DNA from: Saccharomonospora amisosensis
GTDB taxonomy: Bacteria; Actinomycetota; Actinomycetes; Mycobacteriales; Pseudonocardiaceae
Assembly: GCF_011761185.1 (NCBI RefSeq)
Contig: NZ_JAAOYM010000002.1
Coordinates: 248,001 to 312,000 of the forward strand
Direction: 5' to 3'
DNA length: 64,000 bases
Shown here piece by piece: positions 38,784 to 47,443 of the stretch (position 1 is the first letter of the stretch; every line of letters begins with the position of its first letter). The notes beneath the pieces are model-generated. The model was not told the DNA's origin, did no database searches, and saw only the letters and a list, made by a program, of their open reading frames with translations. Both the position numbers and the translations under genes were made by a program.

Positions 38784-40730
38784 ATGCCCGGCAAAGCCGC
38801 ACCGGCTGCTCAACCGGCCACCACCGGCAAGGCCACTGCCGCCACACCGAAGGGTGAGGAGCAGGCGACGTTCTCCGAGCACGCCCCACAAGGCAGGCTG
38901 CTCGCGCAGCGTGGCCTGTACGCGGGACCGTCCGATGTGGTGAGCAAGGACCTCTACTCCGAGGTCGTCGAGGGAGTCGTCGCCCGCAGGCGGGAAAGCG
39001 TGACGCTGGAGCCTTCCGCCCGCGTTTCCGGCAACACCTACTTCGGCCGCTTCCCCGCCAGTTACTGGCAGCGTTGGACGACGGCCGGTTCGGTCACCGT
39101 TGAAGCCACCGTCACGGGCGCGGGCATGCTCGCCGTGCGGGCCTCCGATGTGAAGGGAGACCCGCGCACGGTCGCGGTGCGGCAGGTCGAGAACGCCGAG
39201 CAGCCCACCCCGGTGCGGCTGGAGTCCCCGCTGGACAAGTTCCTCGATGGCGGCGCGCTGTGGCTCGACCTGGAAACGGAGGCGGGTCAGCGACTCACGG
39301 TTTCCGACGTGCGATGGACCGTCGAGTCGCCCGCGACCATCCGCCCGACCGCGGTCACGATCTGCACGATGAACCGGGCGGACGACTGTCTCGCCAACCT
39401 GAAGGCACTCGCCGACTCGCTGCCCGCGCTGGACACCCTCGACGCCATCTACGTCGCCGACCAGGGCACGGACACCGTCGACTCGCGAGACGGCTTCGCC
39501 GAGGTCGCCGAGGCGCTCAAGAGCAAGCTGCACTACATCAAGCAGCCCAACCTCGGCGGCGCGGGCGGCTTCACCCGCGGTCTGTACGAGGTGGCGGGCC
39601 ACACGGAGACCGAGCACGCGAACGTACTGTTCATGGACGACGACGTGCTGCTTGAGCCGGACCTGGTCATCCGGCTCACCGCGTTCTCCAACCGGGCGGC
39701 CGACCCGATGATCGTCGGCGGCCAGATGCTCAACCTGCTGCACCCCAACCAGCTGCACGTCGGCGCCGAGTACGCCCGGCTGAACACGCTGGAACCCGGC
39801 CAGCCGGTCACGCACAGTCTCTCCACCGCCGACCTGCTCGGCGTGGACGAGAAGACCGGCAAGCCCAACCGGCAGGAACGTCGCCTCGACGCCGGTTACA
39901 ACGGGTGGTGGTCCTGCCTCATCCCGTACGAGGTCGTGAAGGAGATCGGCTACCCCATGCCGTTCTTCTTCCAGTGGGACGACGCGGAGTACAGCTACCG
40001 GGCACGCGCCCACGGTTTCCCCACCGTGACCCTTCCCGGCGCGGGCGTGTGGCACGCGGACTTCCACTGGAAGGACTGGGACGAGTGGCACCGCTACTTC
40101 AACCTGCGTAACTCCATCATCACCGCCGCCCTGCACAGCCCGTTCGACCTGAACGTGTTGTCCAGGGTGCTGCTCGCGCAGCTGGTGCGTTACCTGCTCG
40201 GCATGCAGTACGGACTCTCGGCGACCCTGATCAAGGCGGTCGAGGACTTCCTCGAAGGCCCCGACATCCTGCAAGACGGCGGGGTGGCCGCGATGAAGGA
40301 GATCCGCGAGATCAGGGCCCAATACCCTGAGACGAAGCGCCATCCGGCCACCGACGTGCCCGGCATCGCTTCCAACGACATCGGCATCATCAACACCGCG
40401 CCGCGACCGAGCATGCAGCGACTTGTGCTGCTGAAGCGCGTCATCACCCGGCTGCTCGGCAAGCACCGGTTCGCGCTCGGGGCCGTCCCGAGCGATGAGG
40501 CGCACTGGTGGCATGTCGCGCTGTTCGACACGGCCGTGGTGACCGACGCCTCCCAGGAGGGCGTGCGGGTGCGGCGCTACGACCGGGACCGGATGTTCGA
40601 ACTGGCCAAGCGTGGCGTCCGGGTGGTCAACCGGCTGCGCAAGGAAGGCAGGGCCGTGCAGGCGCAGTACAAGCGCGCGATGCCGGAACTGACCAGCCGG
40701 GAGAACTGGAAGCGCCTCTACCGGTTGTGA
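38784..40730 (+). CDS. glfT2: Galactofuranosyltransferase GlfT2
   Basis: 648 residues, against 637 in M. tuberculosis. An N-terminal beta-barrel domain (to about 185) is followed by a GT-A core (TAVTICTMNRADDC), metal site MDDDV (284-288), WWSCLIPYEVV and catalytic region 'FFFQWDDAEYSYRARAHG', with metal-binding His in WHADFHWKDWDEWH. It polymerises galactan with alternating beta-1,5 and beta-1,6 links using UDP-galactofuranose on the inner membrane face. A GGAGG ribosome site precedes the ATG; TACCTT (38731-38736) is a -10 candidate. Confidence 0.96.
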   Translation: MPGKAAPAAQPATTGKATAATPKGEEQATFSEHAPQGRLLAQRGLYAGPSDVVSKDLYSEVVEGVVARRRESVTLEPSARVSGNTYFGRFPASYWQRWTTAGSVTVEATVTGAGMLAVRASDVKGDPRTVAVRQVENAEQPTPVRLESPLDKFLDGGALWLDLETEAGQRLTVSDVRWTVESPATIRPTAVTICTMNRADDCLANLKALADSLPALDTLDAIYVADQGTDTVDSRDGFAEVAEALKSKLHYIKQPNLGGAGGFTRGLYEVAGHTETEHANVLFMDDDVLLEPDLVIRLTAFSNRAADPMIVGGQMLNLLHPNQLHVGAEYARLNTLEPGQPVTHSLSTADLLGVDEKTGKPNRQERRLDAGYNGWWSCLIPYEVVKEIGYPMPFFFQWDDAEYSYRARAHGFPTVTLPGAGVWHADFHWKDWDEWHRYFNLRNSIITAALHSPFDLNVLSRVLLAQLVRYLLGMQYGLSATLIKAVEDFLEGPDILQDGGVAAMKEIREIRAQYPETKRHPATDVPGIASNDIGIINTAPRPSMQRLVLLKRVITRLLGKHRFALGAVPSDEAHWWHVALFDTAVVTDASQEGVRVRRYDRDRMFELAKRGVRVVNRLRKEGRAVQAQYKRAMPELTSRENWKRLYRL

Positions 40731-40746
40731 GCTCACACGGCCACGG

Positions 40747-40989
40747 TCAGTGGAGCCCGAACACCTTGCCCTTGCGCTGCAGGTCGTCGATGTAGGCGAC
40801 CGCGACGTGCGAGAAGTCCACGGCCACGGTTGTTCCTTCCTTGGTGCGGATGGTCTGCGTCGAGCCGTGCTCGACGTGTAGATGCAGCCGCTTCGACAGG
40901 TCGCCGACGTCGTCGGGTTCGAGCGCGAACAGCAGCGGTTCGCCTCCGCTTGCCAGGTGCAGGACCAGTGCGGGCTTCTCATCGGGCAT
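40747..40989 (-). CDS. Small conserved hypothetical protein, 80 aa
   Basis: A soluble, beta-rich protein starting MPDEKPALVLHLASGGEPLLF. It contains alternating beta-strand patterns and a C-terminal helix-like IDDLQRKGKVFGLH. I do not recognise a family. It lies between glfT2 and the EspG gene, divergent from EspG. Confidence 0.6.
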   Translation of the reverse strand: MPDEKPALVLHLASGGEPLLFALEPDDVGDLSKRLHLHVEHGSTQTIRTKEGTTVAVDFSHVAVAYIDDLQRKGKVFGLH

Positions 40990-41097
40990 GCACCAACGAC
41001 AGCATCGCGTGATCAGCCGTGCAAGCCGGTTCGCTGTGGGCGCAAGTGCTAACGTGCATTTCCGACACGTTGGAGGGACATCCGGGGGGATCAGGGA

Positions 41098-41880
41098 ATG
41101 GCGCACTCATTCTCACTGTCCTTGGCGGCGGTGGACATCTTGCTCGAGCACGTTCGGCTTGGCCGGGCGCCGTTTCCCTTCGAGGTGCCACACATCGGCA
41201 CCACCCACACCCAGCGTGCGCAGGTGCGCGAGGCGGTGTTTCGCGATCTTGAGGGAAGGGGGCTGCTGCGCGGCGGTGTGCTTGACCCGGACGCGCGGGC
41301 GGCGCTCGAGACTTTCGTCAACGGACCCGTCGCCATCACGGCGGCCGCGCGGCTCGGGGAAGCCGAGCGGCTGTTCGCCAGGTCCGCGGTGTCCGGCGAG
41401 TTCGCAGTCGTGGCCAGGCAGGACGGCAACCTGATGGTGTTCGAGCAGGTCCGGCCCGCGAGCGCTGTCTCGGCGGTCGTGGACCTGCTTCCCAGCACGA
41501 AACCCGGACCGGGCCAGTCGGTCACGGTGGCGAAGCCGGAGGCGCCGAAGCCCACGCGGAGGACCGACGAAGGCTCCTACGATCCGTTCGCGGGTGCCTC
41601 CCGTTCTCGATCGCAGGCGGCGCCCCAGTTGCGCGCGGTGGAACGCCTGTTCGAGAAGCCGAAGCTGCGGATCGGTCAGTTCACGGTCTTCGTGCGTGGC
41701 ACGGACGGCAAGCAGCGCAACCTGACGCCGGTGGTGTGGTTCGACACCGAGGACGGGCGCTACTTCTGCACCCAGAGAGCGGCCGAGGACGGGCAGCAGT
41801 GGCTCACCTACGCTCCCGCCGACAACACCAGGATCACCTCGCATCTGCGCTCGCAGTCGGAACAGCTTCGGAACAGCTGA
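41098..41880 (+). CDS. EspG-family ESX secretion chaperone
   Basis: 260 residues. The pattern 'FSLSLAAVDILLEHVRLGRAPFPFEVPHIG', the central RDLEGRGLLRGG and the C-terminal 'FTVFVRGTDGKQRNLTPVVWFDTEDGRYF' match the EspG fold. EspG proteins are cytosolic chaperones that bind PE/PPE-type substrates of type VII secretion. The PPE-like gene three positions downstream is the likely partner. No ESX ATPase or membrane component is in the window. Confidence 0.8.
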   Translation: MAHSFSLSLAAVDILLEHVRLGRAPFPFEVPHIGTTHTQRAQVREAVFRDLEGRGLLRGGVLDPDARAALETFVNGPVAITAAARLGEAERLFARSAVSGEFAVVARQDGNLMVFEQVRPASAVSAVVDLLPSTKPGPGQSVTVAKPEAPKPTRRTDEGSYDPFAGASRSRSQAAPQLRAVERLFEKPKLRIGQFTVFVRGTDGKQRNLTPVVWFDTEDGRYFCTQRAAEDGQQWLTYAPADNTRITSHLRSQSEQLRNS

Positions 41881-42009
41881 GGTAGCTGCCGAGGAACGGA
41901 TGGCGGCAGGTGTGCGTCGCAGTGGTGGGTTGTTGTGAAGTGCCGTCATGGGCGTTCTACGGTCGGTAAACTGCCGTCGGACGACGCAGCCGAGGATGTG
42001 GGGTAGACG

Positions 42010-42480
42010 ATGCCGATCACCTGGGATGATGCGGGGGCCGGCCAGGGCGCGGTCGGTGCGCCTGTCGGCGCCGCCGCCGGCGCGGTTTCCGCGCTCGACG
42101 CCAAGGCCATGGACAAGATGGCGGCGGAGACCAGGGAGATGGTCAGCTCAGCGCGGCAGGGTCACTTCCGGGTCAGCGAAGATGCGGCCGAGCCGATTCG
42201 CAAGACGCTCGCAGAAATGCAGACCCGGGTGCAAGAGCTTAGGGCAGACTTCTCTTACAAATTCACGCAGGAACCGCAGTTGGGAAGCCATGCTTATGGG
42301 CAGGCTGTGGCGAAGCACCAGGTGAAGACTGCTGTCGAAGCTCCTGGGTCGGCGTTCGACGTGCTTGGCAAGCTCGAGCAAGTCTTGTCTGACGCGGATA
42401 AAGCGCTGGAGCTCGCTATGCGGAAGTATCGTGACAACGAGGATTCGGCATCGAGCACGTTTCAGCCTGGGGTGGTCTAG
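42010..42480 (+). CDS. Small helical protein, possible type VII secretion substrate
   Basis: 156 residues, almost all helix. It has a Gly/Ala-rich start and two long amphipathic helices separated near residue 85, where a loop contains KFTQEPQLGSHAYG. Near the C-terminus YRDNE fits the general YxxxD/E signal of ESX substrates. No WXG motif is seen. The second half is less GC-rich than its neighbours. It lies three bases upstream of the lipoprotein gene, within the EspG-PPE group. A GAGG-type ribosome site precedes the ATG. Confidence 0.6.
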   Translation: MPITWDDAGAGQGAVGAPVGAAAGAVSALDAKAMDKMAAETREMVSSARQGHFRVSEDAAEPIRKTLAEMQTRVQELRADFSYKFTQEPQLGSHAYGQAVAKHQVKTAVEAPGSAFDVLGKLEQVLSDADKALELAMRKYRDNEDSASSTFQPGVV

Positions 42481-42482
42481 CA

Positions 42483-43067
42483 ATGGCTTTCGTGATGCGG
42501 AGGTCCGCGGCTGTGCCGCTGCTCGTCGCGGCGTTTGGTCTGGCCGGATGTTCGGATGCGGAGTCTGGATTGGCTTCGCCCGAGGATTCCCGTCCTTCGG
42601 CGCACACTTCGGTGGGGTCGTCGGTACCGACCAGTGATTCTTCTGGTTCGACGTCGAGAGGCATCGATTCTGTGGACCCGTGCTCGCTGCTGACCGATAG
42701 TGAAGTGGCCGCGTTCGGCAAGTACCAGGAACCGAACGCGCGGCAGGTCGGAACGGCTCGCGGTTGCGATTGGAATCCGGTGCGTGAAAATGCTCAACAG
42801 AAGCTTCCGCTGATCAGTTTTAGTGTGCGAGACAATGTCGGCGTCGACGGTGTGGTCGACCTGGGCACGGGCTTGCAGCGCGGCGAAATGGATTCGGGTC
42901 GTGGGGTGGTACGGACCACGACACCGGATCACGGATGCCTGATTGCCATGGCCGTTGGTGAGGATGCCCGGGTCGACGTGGTTGTAGGTGCAGTCGAGCC
43001 GGACAAGGCCTGCGATATCGCCTCCCGCATCGCCGAGATCATCGATCCGAAACTTCCCATGGGGTGA
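42483..43067 (+). CDS. DUF3558 lipoprotein
   Basis: 194 residues. Signal peptide with lipobox FGLAGC, a Ser-rich linker, then a DUF3558 domain beginning VDPCSLLTDSEVAAFG with paired Cys. It overlaps the PPE-like gene by GTGA. This pairing with EspG and PPE-like genes recurs in actinomycetes; a role in the outer face of the secretion system is a guess. An internal ATG (42495) could also be the start. Confidence 0.8.
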   Translation: MAFVMRRSAAVPLLVAAFGLAGCSDAESGLASPEDSRPSAHTSVGSSVPTSDSSGSTSRGIDSVDPCSLLTDSEVAAFGKYQEPNARQVGTARGCDWNPVRENAQQKLPLISFSVRDNVGVDGVVDLGTGLQRGEMDSGRGVVRTTTPDHGCLIAMAVGEDARVDVVVGAVEPDKACDIASRIAEIIDPKLPMG

Positions 43068-44578
43068 TCGAAGTGACCAGTGCTAGGCCGGGGCAGCCCA
43101 CGGCACAAGAGTTCCTCGACATGCCGGCAGAGGAGGTCCGGAATTACCTCCAGAGCGGACAAGAACCGCCCCCACTGTCGGAAGCGCAGATCCAACGGCT
43201 CCCGGCAAGCCAGGTCGAGCCGTACCTACAGGCACGAGTCAACGCAGGCGACGCCGGTATCTTCGAGCGGTTCGCCGACCACCTACGGGCGAGTTCTCGC
43301 GCCGACGAGATCAGCGAGCAACGAATTCGCGAAGGACAGTCGGGCGACGTCGAGTACATGGGTGGTGTCCCCTCGCCCGACGGGAACTATCTGGGTGAAG
43401 ATCATCAGCGGCTCAAGGAATACCTCGCCGCGGTGGACCCGGCCCAGGTCGAGACATATTCCGACGGATATTACGACCTGCACAAGCTGTTCCAGGACCT
43501 GGCCGACGCACTCAAGGAAAGCGTAGGCAAGTCCCAGCAGGGGTGGGAAGGCGAAGCAGCCGACCAAGCCCACAACTACTTCACCGGGCTGAGCACGTGG
43601 GCCGATGGCAACTCCCAGAATGCCCAGTTGGCGTCCGACATCATCCACCAGGAGTCGGAGGCGGCGAGCACCGCGAGGAACAGCATGCCCGAACCCGTGC
43701 CGTTCAGCTGGGACACGGAGATGCAGCGCTGGGGTGACGACCCCTTCAACGTGGTTGGCAACGTCAGCAAGAGCATCGAGACCTACAACCAGAGCAAGCA
43801 GGCTCACGAGCAGGCCGCGCAGGTCATGACCAGGTACGACACCGACCTGCACGACGCGGGTAACAAGCAGCCGGTGTTCGCAGAGCCGCCTCGGTTCGGC
43901 GAGGGCGGTTCCGGTGAGGTGAACCGGCCGGTGCCCACCGTGCAGCAACCAGGTGGCGGACAGGGGACCAATCCTTCCGGTTACCAGGGCGGTGGTGTGC
44001 CCGGTGGAAGCGTGCCTGGTGGTGGCGGTAGCGGTTCGTTCTCTCCCGGCGGTTCCACGCCTGGTGGTTCCGGGTCGTTGCCGGGCGGGGTGAGCACGGG
44101 CGTGGGGCCGATGCCCAGCGGGACGCGCCCGTCCGGTTATCGTTCGCCGAGTATCCCGCGCTCCCGTGTGCCGGGCGGTGGCGGCAACACGCAGGGGATC
44201 GGTGCCATGCCGATGCCCGGCATGGTCCCGGGCGGTGGCGGCGGTGCTGGTGGCGGGGGTGCGGGTGGCTTTGGTCGTGGCGGCGGCGGTTTCGGGCCGG
44301 GTGGCGGCTCTGGGGCAGCCGGTGCGGGACCGGGAGCCGCTTCCGGCGCGGGCGCCAGGCCGGGCGGCATGCCAGGGGCCGGGATGCCCGGTGGCGCGGG
44401 CGCGGCGGCGGCCGCCGGTCGTGGCGGTATGGGCGGGGCACCCATGGGTGGTGCAGGCCGTGGTGGTCAGGGCGGCGAGGACGAGGAGCATCAGCGGCCG
44501 ACCTACCTGGTCGAGGGTGACCCCGATGAGGTGTTCGGTACCAACGAGCGCACGGCGCCGCCGGTTATCGGAGAGTAG
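43064..44578 (+). CDS. PPE/WXG100-like protein with long Gly-rich region
   Basis: 504 residues. An N-terminal helical part of about 270 residues contains the WEG turn (161-163) in QQGWEGEAADQAHNYF, typical of PPE and WXG100 helical hairpins. Residues 285-475 are low-complexity Gly/Pro/Ala (GGxPGG, MPGxG). The last 30 residues, EHQRPTYLVEGDPDEVFG with APPVIGE, form a conserved-looking tail. It is probably exported by a type VII system with help from the nearby EspG. The GTG start overlaps the lipoprotein stop. Confidence 0.75.
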   Translation: MIEVTSARPGQPTAQEFLDMPAEEVRNYLQSGQEPPPLSEAQIQRLPASQVEPYLQARVNAGDAGIFERFADHLRASSRADEISEQRIREGQSGDVEYMGGVPSPDGNYLGEDHQRLKEYLAAVDPAQVETYSDGYYDLHKLFQDLADALKESVGKSQQGWEGEAADQAHNYFTGLSTWADGNSQNAQLASDIIHQESEAASTARNSMPEPVPFSWDTEMQRWGDDPFNVVGNVSKSIETYNQSKQAHEQAAQVMTRYDTDLHDAGNKQPVFAEPPRFGEGGSGEVNRPVPTVQQPGGGQGTNPSGYQGGGVPGGSVPGGGGSGSFSPGGSTPGGSGSLPGGVSTGVGPMPSGTRPSGYRSPSIPRSRVPGGGGNTQGIGAMPMPGMVPGGGGGAGGGGAGGFGRGGGGFGPGGGSGAAGAGPGAASGAGARPGGMPGAGMPGGAGAAAAAGRGGMGGAPMGGAGRGGQGGEDEEHQRPTYLVEGDPDEVFGTNERTAPPVIGE

Positions 44579-44580
44579 CC

Positions 44581-44624
44581 GATGTGCGGTGGCTTCCCGG
44601 ATCTCGGGGAAGCCACCGCACATC
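44581..44624. terminator. Perfect 18-bp hairpin between convergent genes
   Basis: GATGTGCGGTGGCTTCCC (44581-44598) pairs perfectly with 44607-44624 across an 8-base loop. It lies two bases after the PPE-like stop and 15 bases before the glfT1 stop, so it can end transcripts from both sides. There is no T-run. Confidence 0.75.
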
Positions 44625-44638
44625 GCGAAAGCCGTTGC

Positions 44639-45553
44639 TCAATAGCGGAAGAAGCGTTCCCTGCGGCCCTGCCGGACCAGCCGGAGCCACTGCGCGAACG
44701 CCTTCGGGTCGCGTTTGACCGCCACGAAGTACAGCCCGAACCGAAGCAGTTCAAGCGCGCCGATCTTGCGCATGCCCGGCTGGGACAGCAGGTAACCGCG
44801 GTTGCGGTAGGTGTAGTAGCGCTTGACCTGGTTCTCGGGGTCCTGCGCGTGGAAGCGGCCGCCCAGCATCGGCTTGAACTCGTCGGTGCCGTTGGGGTGC
44901 AGGTAGGCGGTTTTCAGCGACGTCCCGAACGGCAGCCCGGAACGCACCAGGCGCCGGTGCATCTCGACCTCGTCGCCGCGGAAGAACAGTCGCAAGTCGG
45001 GAACGCCTGTCACCTCGAGCGTGGAAGCACGAAACAGTGCACCGTTCATCAGCGATGCGATGCCCGGAAGGAAGTCGGTGCCGAGTTCGGCGGCGGAGCG
45101 TTTCCAGGTGAGTCCCCGACGCAGCGGGAACGCCAACTGCTGGGGGTCCTCGATACTGGTGACAACGGGCGAGACCTCGGCTAGTCCCCTTCGTCGCGCC
45201 TCTTCCAGCAGCACGGCGAGCACATACTCGTCGGCGGGCCTGCCGTCGTCGTCTGCCAGCCACACCCATTCGGCGCCCAGCGCCAGCGCGTGAAGCATGC
45301 CGAGCGCGAACCCGCCCGCGCCGCCGAGGTTGCGGTACGACGGCAGGTAGGTCGACGGCAGCGGGCAGTCGGCCACGACATCGCGGACCGGCTGCTCGTC
45401 GGGGCCGTTGTCCACCACGACCAGATGGTCAACCGGCCTCGTCTGTGCCGCGAGTAGTTTCAGCGATTCAGCCAGCAGTTCACGCCGGTGCCGCGTCACG
45501 ACAACGGCGGCAACACTGCCTTCGCCAAGGGGTTCGGTAGCCACCTCAGTCAC
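44639..45553 (-). CDS. glfT1: Galactofuranosyltransferase GlfT1
   Basis: 304 residues, GT2 family. The nucleotide-sugar fold begins VAAVVVTRHRRELLAESL, the metal site is WLADDDGRP, and 'FFRGDEVEMHRRLVRSG' contains the catalytic acid. It adds the first galactofuranose units to the rhamnosyl-GlcNAc lipid primer. It lies between the ABC exporter genes and the hairpin, as Rv3782 lies with Rv3781 and Rv3783. The GTG start overlaps the exporter ATPase stop by eight bases. Confidence 0.9.
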   Translation of the reverse strand: MTEVATEPLGEGSVAAVVVTRHRRELLAESLKLLAAQTRPVDHLVVVDNGPDEQPVRDVVADCPLPSTYLPSYRNLGGAGGFALGMLHALALGAEWVWLADDDGRPADEYVLAVLLEEARRRGLAEVSPVVTSIEDPQQLAFPLRRGLTWKRSAAELGTDFLPGIASLMNGALFRASTLEVTGVPDLRLFFRGDEVEMHRRLVRSGLPFGTSLKTAYLHPNGTDEFKPMLGGRFHAQDPENQVKRYYTYRNRGYLLSQPGMRKIGALELLRFGLYFVAVKRDPKAFAQWLRLVRQGRRERFFRY

Positions 45554-46352
45554 CGCTCATCGCAGGCGCCTCGCCGAGGCGTTCGAGGGTCTCCTTGCTG
45601 ACGTTCTCGAAGGGGTCCTTGCCCTTGTAGGCGGTGAGTACCTCGCGTAGCGAGCCGTGCATTTTCATCCGGCCCTCGTCCATCCAGATCGCCGACGTGC
45701 ACAGTTCGAGCAGCAGATCGTCCTGGTGGGAGGCGAACACGAGTAGACCGGAGCGGCGCACGAGGTCCACGAGCCGGTCGCGAGCCTTGTTGAGGAACGC
45801 GGCGTCGACCGCTCCGATGCCCTCGTCCAACAGCAGGATTTCGGGGTCGATGGAGGTCACCACACCGAGCGCGAGCCGAACCCGCATACCGGTGGAGTAG
45901 GTACGCAGCGGCATCGAAAGGTAGTCGCCGAGTTCGGTGAAGTCGGCGATGTCGTCGATGCGCTTCTCCATCTGCTTGCGCGACATGCCCAGGTAGAGGC
46001 CTCGGATGATGATGTTCTCGTAGCCGGAGATCTCCTGGTCCATGCCGACACCGAGGTCGAACACCGGCGCGACCCTGCCGTTGATCCTCGCGGTACCCCT
46101 GGTCGGCTCGTAGATGCCGGACAGCAGCCGTAGCAGGGTGGACTTCCCGGCGCCGTTGTGGCCGACGAGCCCAACCCGGTCGCCGTCCTTAACCGAAAGA
46201 GTGATGTCGTGCAGGGCCTCGATGACGGGCACCTTGCTGTCGGTGCCGATCTTTCCGCCGACCTTGCCGAGGACCTTCTTCTTCAACGACCTGGTCTTGG
46301 CGTCGAAGATGGGGAAATCGACGGAGGCGTTCCAGACGTCGATGCTGATCAA
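45546..46352 (-). CDS. Polysaccharide ABC exporter, ATPase subunit (Wzt/RfbE-like)
   Basis: 268 residues, TTG start. Walker A is GLVGHNGAGKST, the signature is YSTGMRVRLALG, Walker B is EILLLDEGIGAVDAAF, with the H-loop in FASHQ. This is the O-antigen/teichoic-acid exporter class. With the permease it should flip lipid-linked galactan across the membrane. Equivalent to Rv3781. It follows the permease gene by six bases. Confidence 0.92.
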   Translation of the reverse strand: MISIDVWNASVDFPIFDAKTRSLKKKVLGKVGGKIGTDSKVPVIEALHDITLSVKDGDRVGLVGHNGAGKSTLLRLLSGIYEPTRGTARINGRVAPVFDLGVGMDQEISGYENIIIRGLYLGMSRKQMEKRIDDIADFTELGDYLSMPLRTYSTGMRVRLALGVVTSIDPEILLLDEGIGAVDAAFLNKARDRLVDLVRRSGLLVFASHQDDLLLELCTSAIWMDEGRMKMHGSLREVLTAYKGKDPFENVSKETLERLGEAPAMSGD

Positions 46353-46358
46353 GAGTCG

Positions 46359-47291
46359 TCACACCCAATACGAGACGCGAGCACGGTAGTTGCGCATGAC
46401 CAGGAGCGCGAGCGCCCAGCCGACCACGGTGAAACCTGCCACCACTGCCCAATGGTGCCAGCTTTGCTGGTTACCGATGAGCGGAGCACGCAGGATCTGG
46501 ATGAAGTGGTACAGCGGATTCAGCTCGGCCACCAGATCGCGCCAGCCGACCGATTCGCCGAACTTGTCCTTGAGGATGTCGGTCGACCACACGATCGGCG
46601 TCAGGAAGAACAGCAGGTTGATCAGGCTCGCGACGACCTGCGGGATGTCGCGGAACCTGGTGGAGCTGATACCGAACAGCAGCACGACCCAGCCCGCGTT
46701 CACGGCGATCAGCGCGAATGCCGGGATGGCGAGCAGCACGCCCCAGTTCAGGCCCGGCTGCGGCACCCCGCCAGCGGTGATCGAGTAGTCGGGGGTGGTG
46801 ACGTCGTTCCAGAACAGCGCGATCACGATGAAGTAGATGATCATGTTGTGGGCGAACATGATGCTCTGTCGCCATACGGTGCGCAGTACGTACACCGAAA
46901 GCGGGGCGGGCAGATGCTTGATCAGGCCCTCGTTCGAGATGAACGTATCCGTACCCTCGGTCAGACAGCCGAGAATGAAGTTCCAGACGATGAAACCCGT
47001 CGTGATGTATGGCAGGAACGTGCCGATGGCGGCATCGAACAGCTGGGAGTACAGCAGTCCCAGACCCAGCGCTGTGATCCCCATACTGAGCGTGATCCAC
47101 AGCGGCCCGAGCACAGAACGCCGATAGCGCTGCTTGATGTCCTGCCAGGCGAGGTGTCCCCAGAGCTCTCTCTGGCCGAACCCCTCTTTGAGGTCGGCGA
47201 AGGCACGGGCCCAGGAACGGCTACCGGCGGTGGTAGGTGCCGACGTCATCGTTGTCGTCTCTGTGGGATCGGCGGTGCTTGTGGCTTGCAC
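46359..47291 (-). CDS. Polysaccharide ABC exporter, permease subunit (Wzm/RfbD-like)
   Basis: 310 residues, six membrane segments. It begins with a family amphipathic helix (LWGHLAWQDIKQRYRRSVLG) and ends with LNPLYHFIQILRAPL and LVMRNYRARVSYWV, typical of ABC-2 polysaccharide permeases. Equivalent to Rv3783. The GTG at 47291 has a TACCCT -10 eight bases upstream; an internal ATG (47249) is the alternative. It is divergent from the GT29-like gene. Confidence 0.92.
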   Translation of the reverse strand: MQATSTADPTETTTMTSAPTTAGSRSWARAFADLKEGFGQRELWGHLAWQDIKQRYRRSVLGPLWITLSMGITALGLGLLYSQLFDAAIGTFLPYITTGFIVWNFILGCLTEGTDTFISNEGLIKHLPAPLSVYVLRTVWRQSIMFAHNMIIYFIVIALFWNDVTTPDYSITAGGVPQPGLNWGVLLAIPAFALIAVNAGWVVLLFGISSTRFRDIPQVVASLINLLFFLTPIVWSTDILKDKFGESVGWRDLVAELNPLYHFIQILRAPLIGNQQSWHHWAVVAGFTVVGWALALLVMRNYRARVSYWV

Positions 47292-47299
47292 GAGGTATG

Positions 47300-47305
47300 A
47301 GGGTA
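47300..47305 (-). promoter_or_regulatory. Leaderless-type -10 element (TACCCT) for the exporter/glfT1 operon
   Basis: TACCCT on the minus strand ends eight bases before the GTG at 47291. Confidence 0.4.
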
Positions 47306-47431
47306 CTGGCGGCGGGGCGAGCCCATTGCGAGTGCCCGCCCGAACCGGCGATGGGTTCGCCGACCTGCGGTTCTTCGACCGGAGAGCGTTGTGACCGTGC
47401 GTGTGCGTGCCACGCGGGATCGAGTGCCTGG

Positions 47432-47437
47432 TAGCTT
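47432..47437 (+). promoter_or_regulatory. Leaderless-type -10 element (TAGCTT) for the GT29-like/pse operon
   Basis: TAGCTT ends six bases before the ATG at 47444, and no ribosome site is present. The 152-base divergent region between this start and the exporter operon carries both promoters. Confidence 0.45.
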
Positions 47438-47443
47438 CCGCTC

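Noticed and set aside
38658..40982. 774-codon open frame on the minus strand across glfT2
   Set aside because: It mirrors glfT2, an obvious full-length enzyme, and has no recognisable domain. Long antisense frames are expected at this GC content.
42010..43067. Recently acquired island because of lower GC
   Set aside because: The dip is mild, the genes belong to a normal actinobacterial EspG-PPE group, and no mobile element borders it.
43950..44470. Possible DNA repeat array or CRISPR in the GGxPGG region
   Set aside because: The repeats are irregular and in frame with a Gly/Pro-rich protein. There are no constant-length spacers or cas genes.
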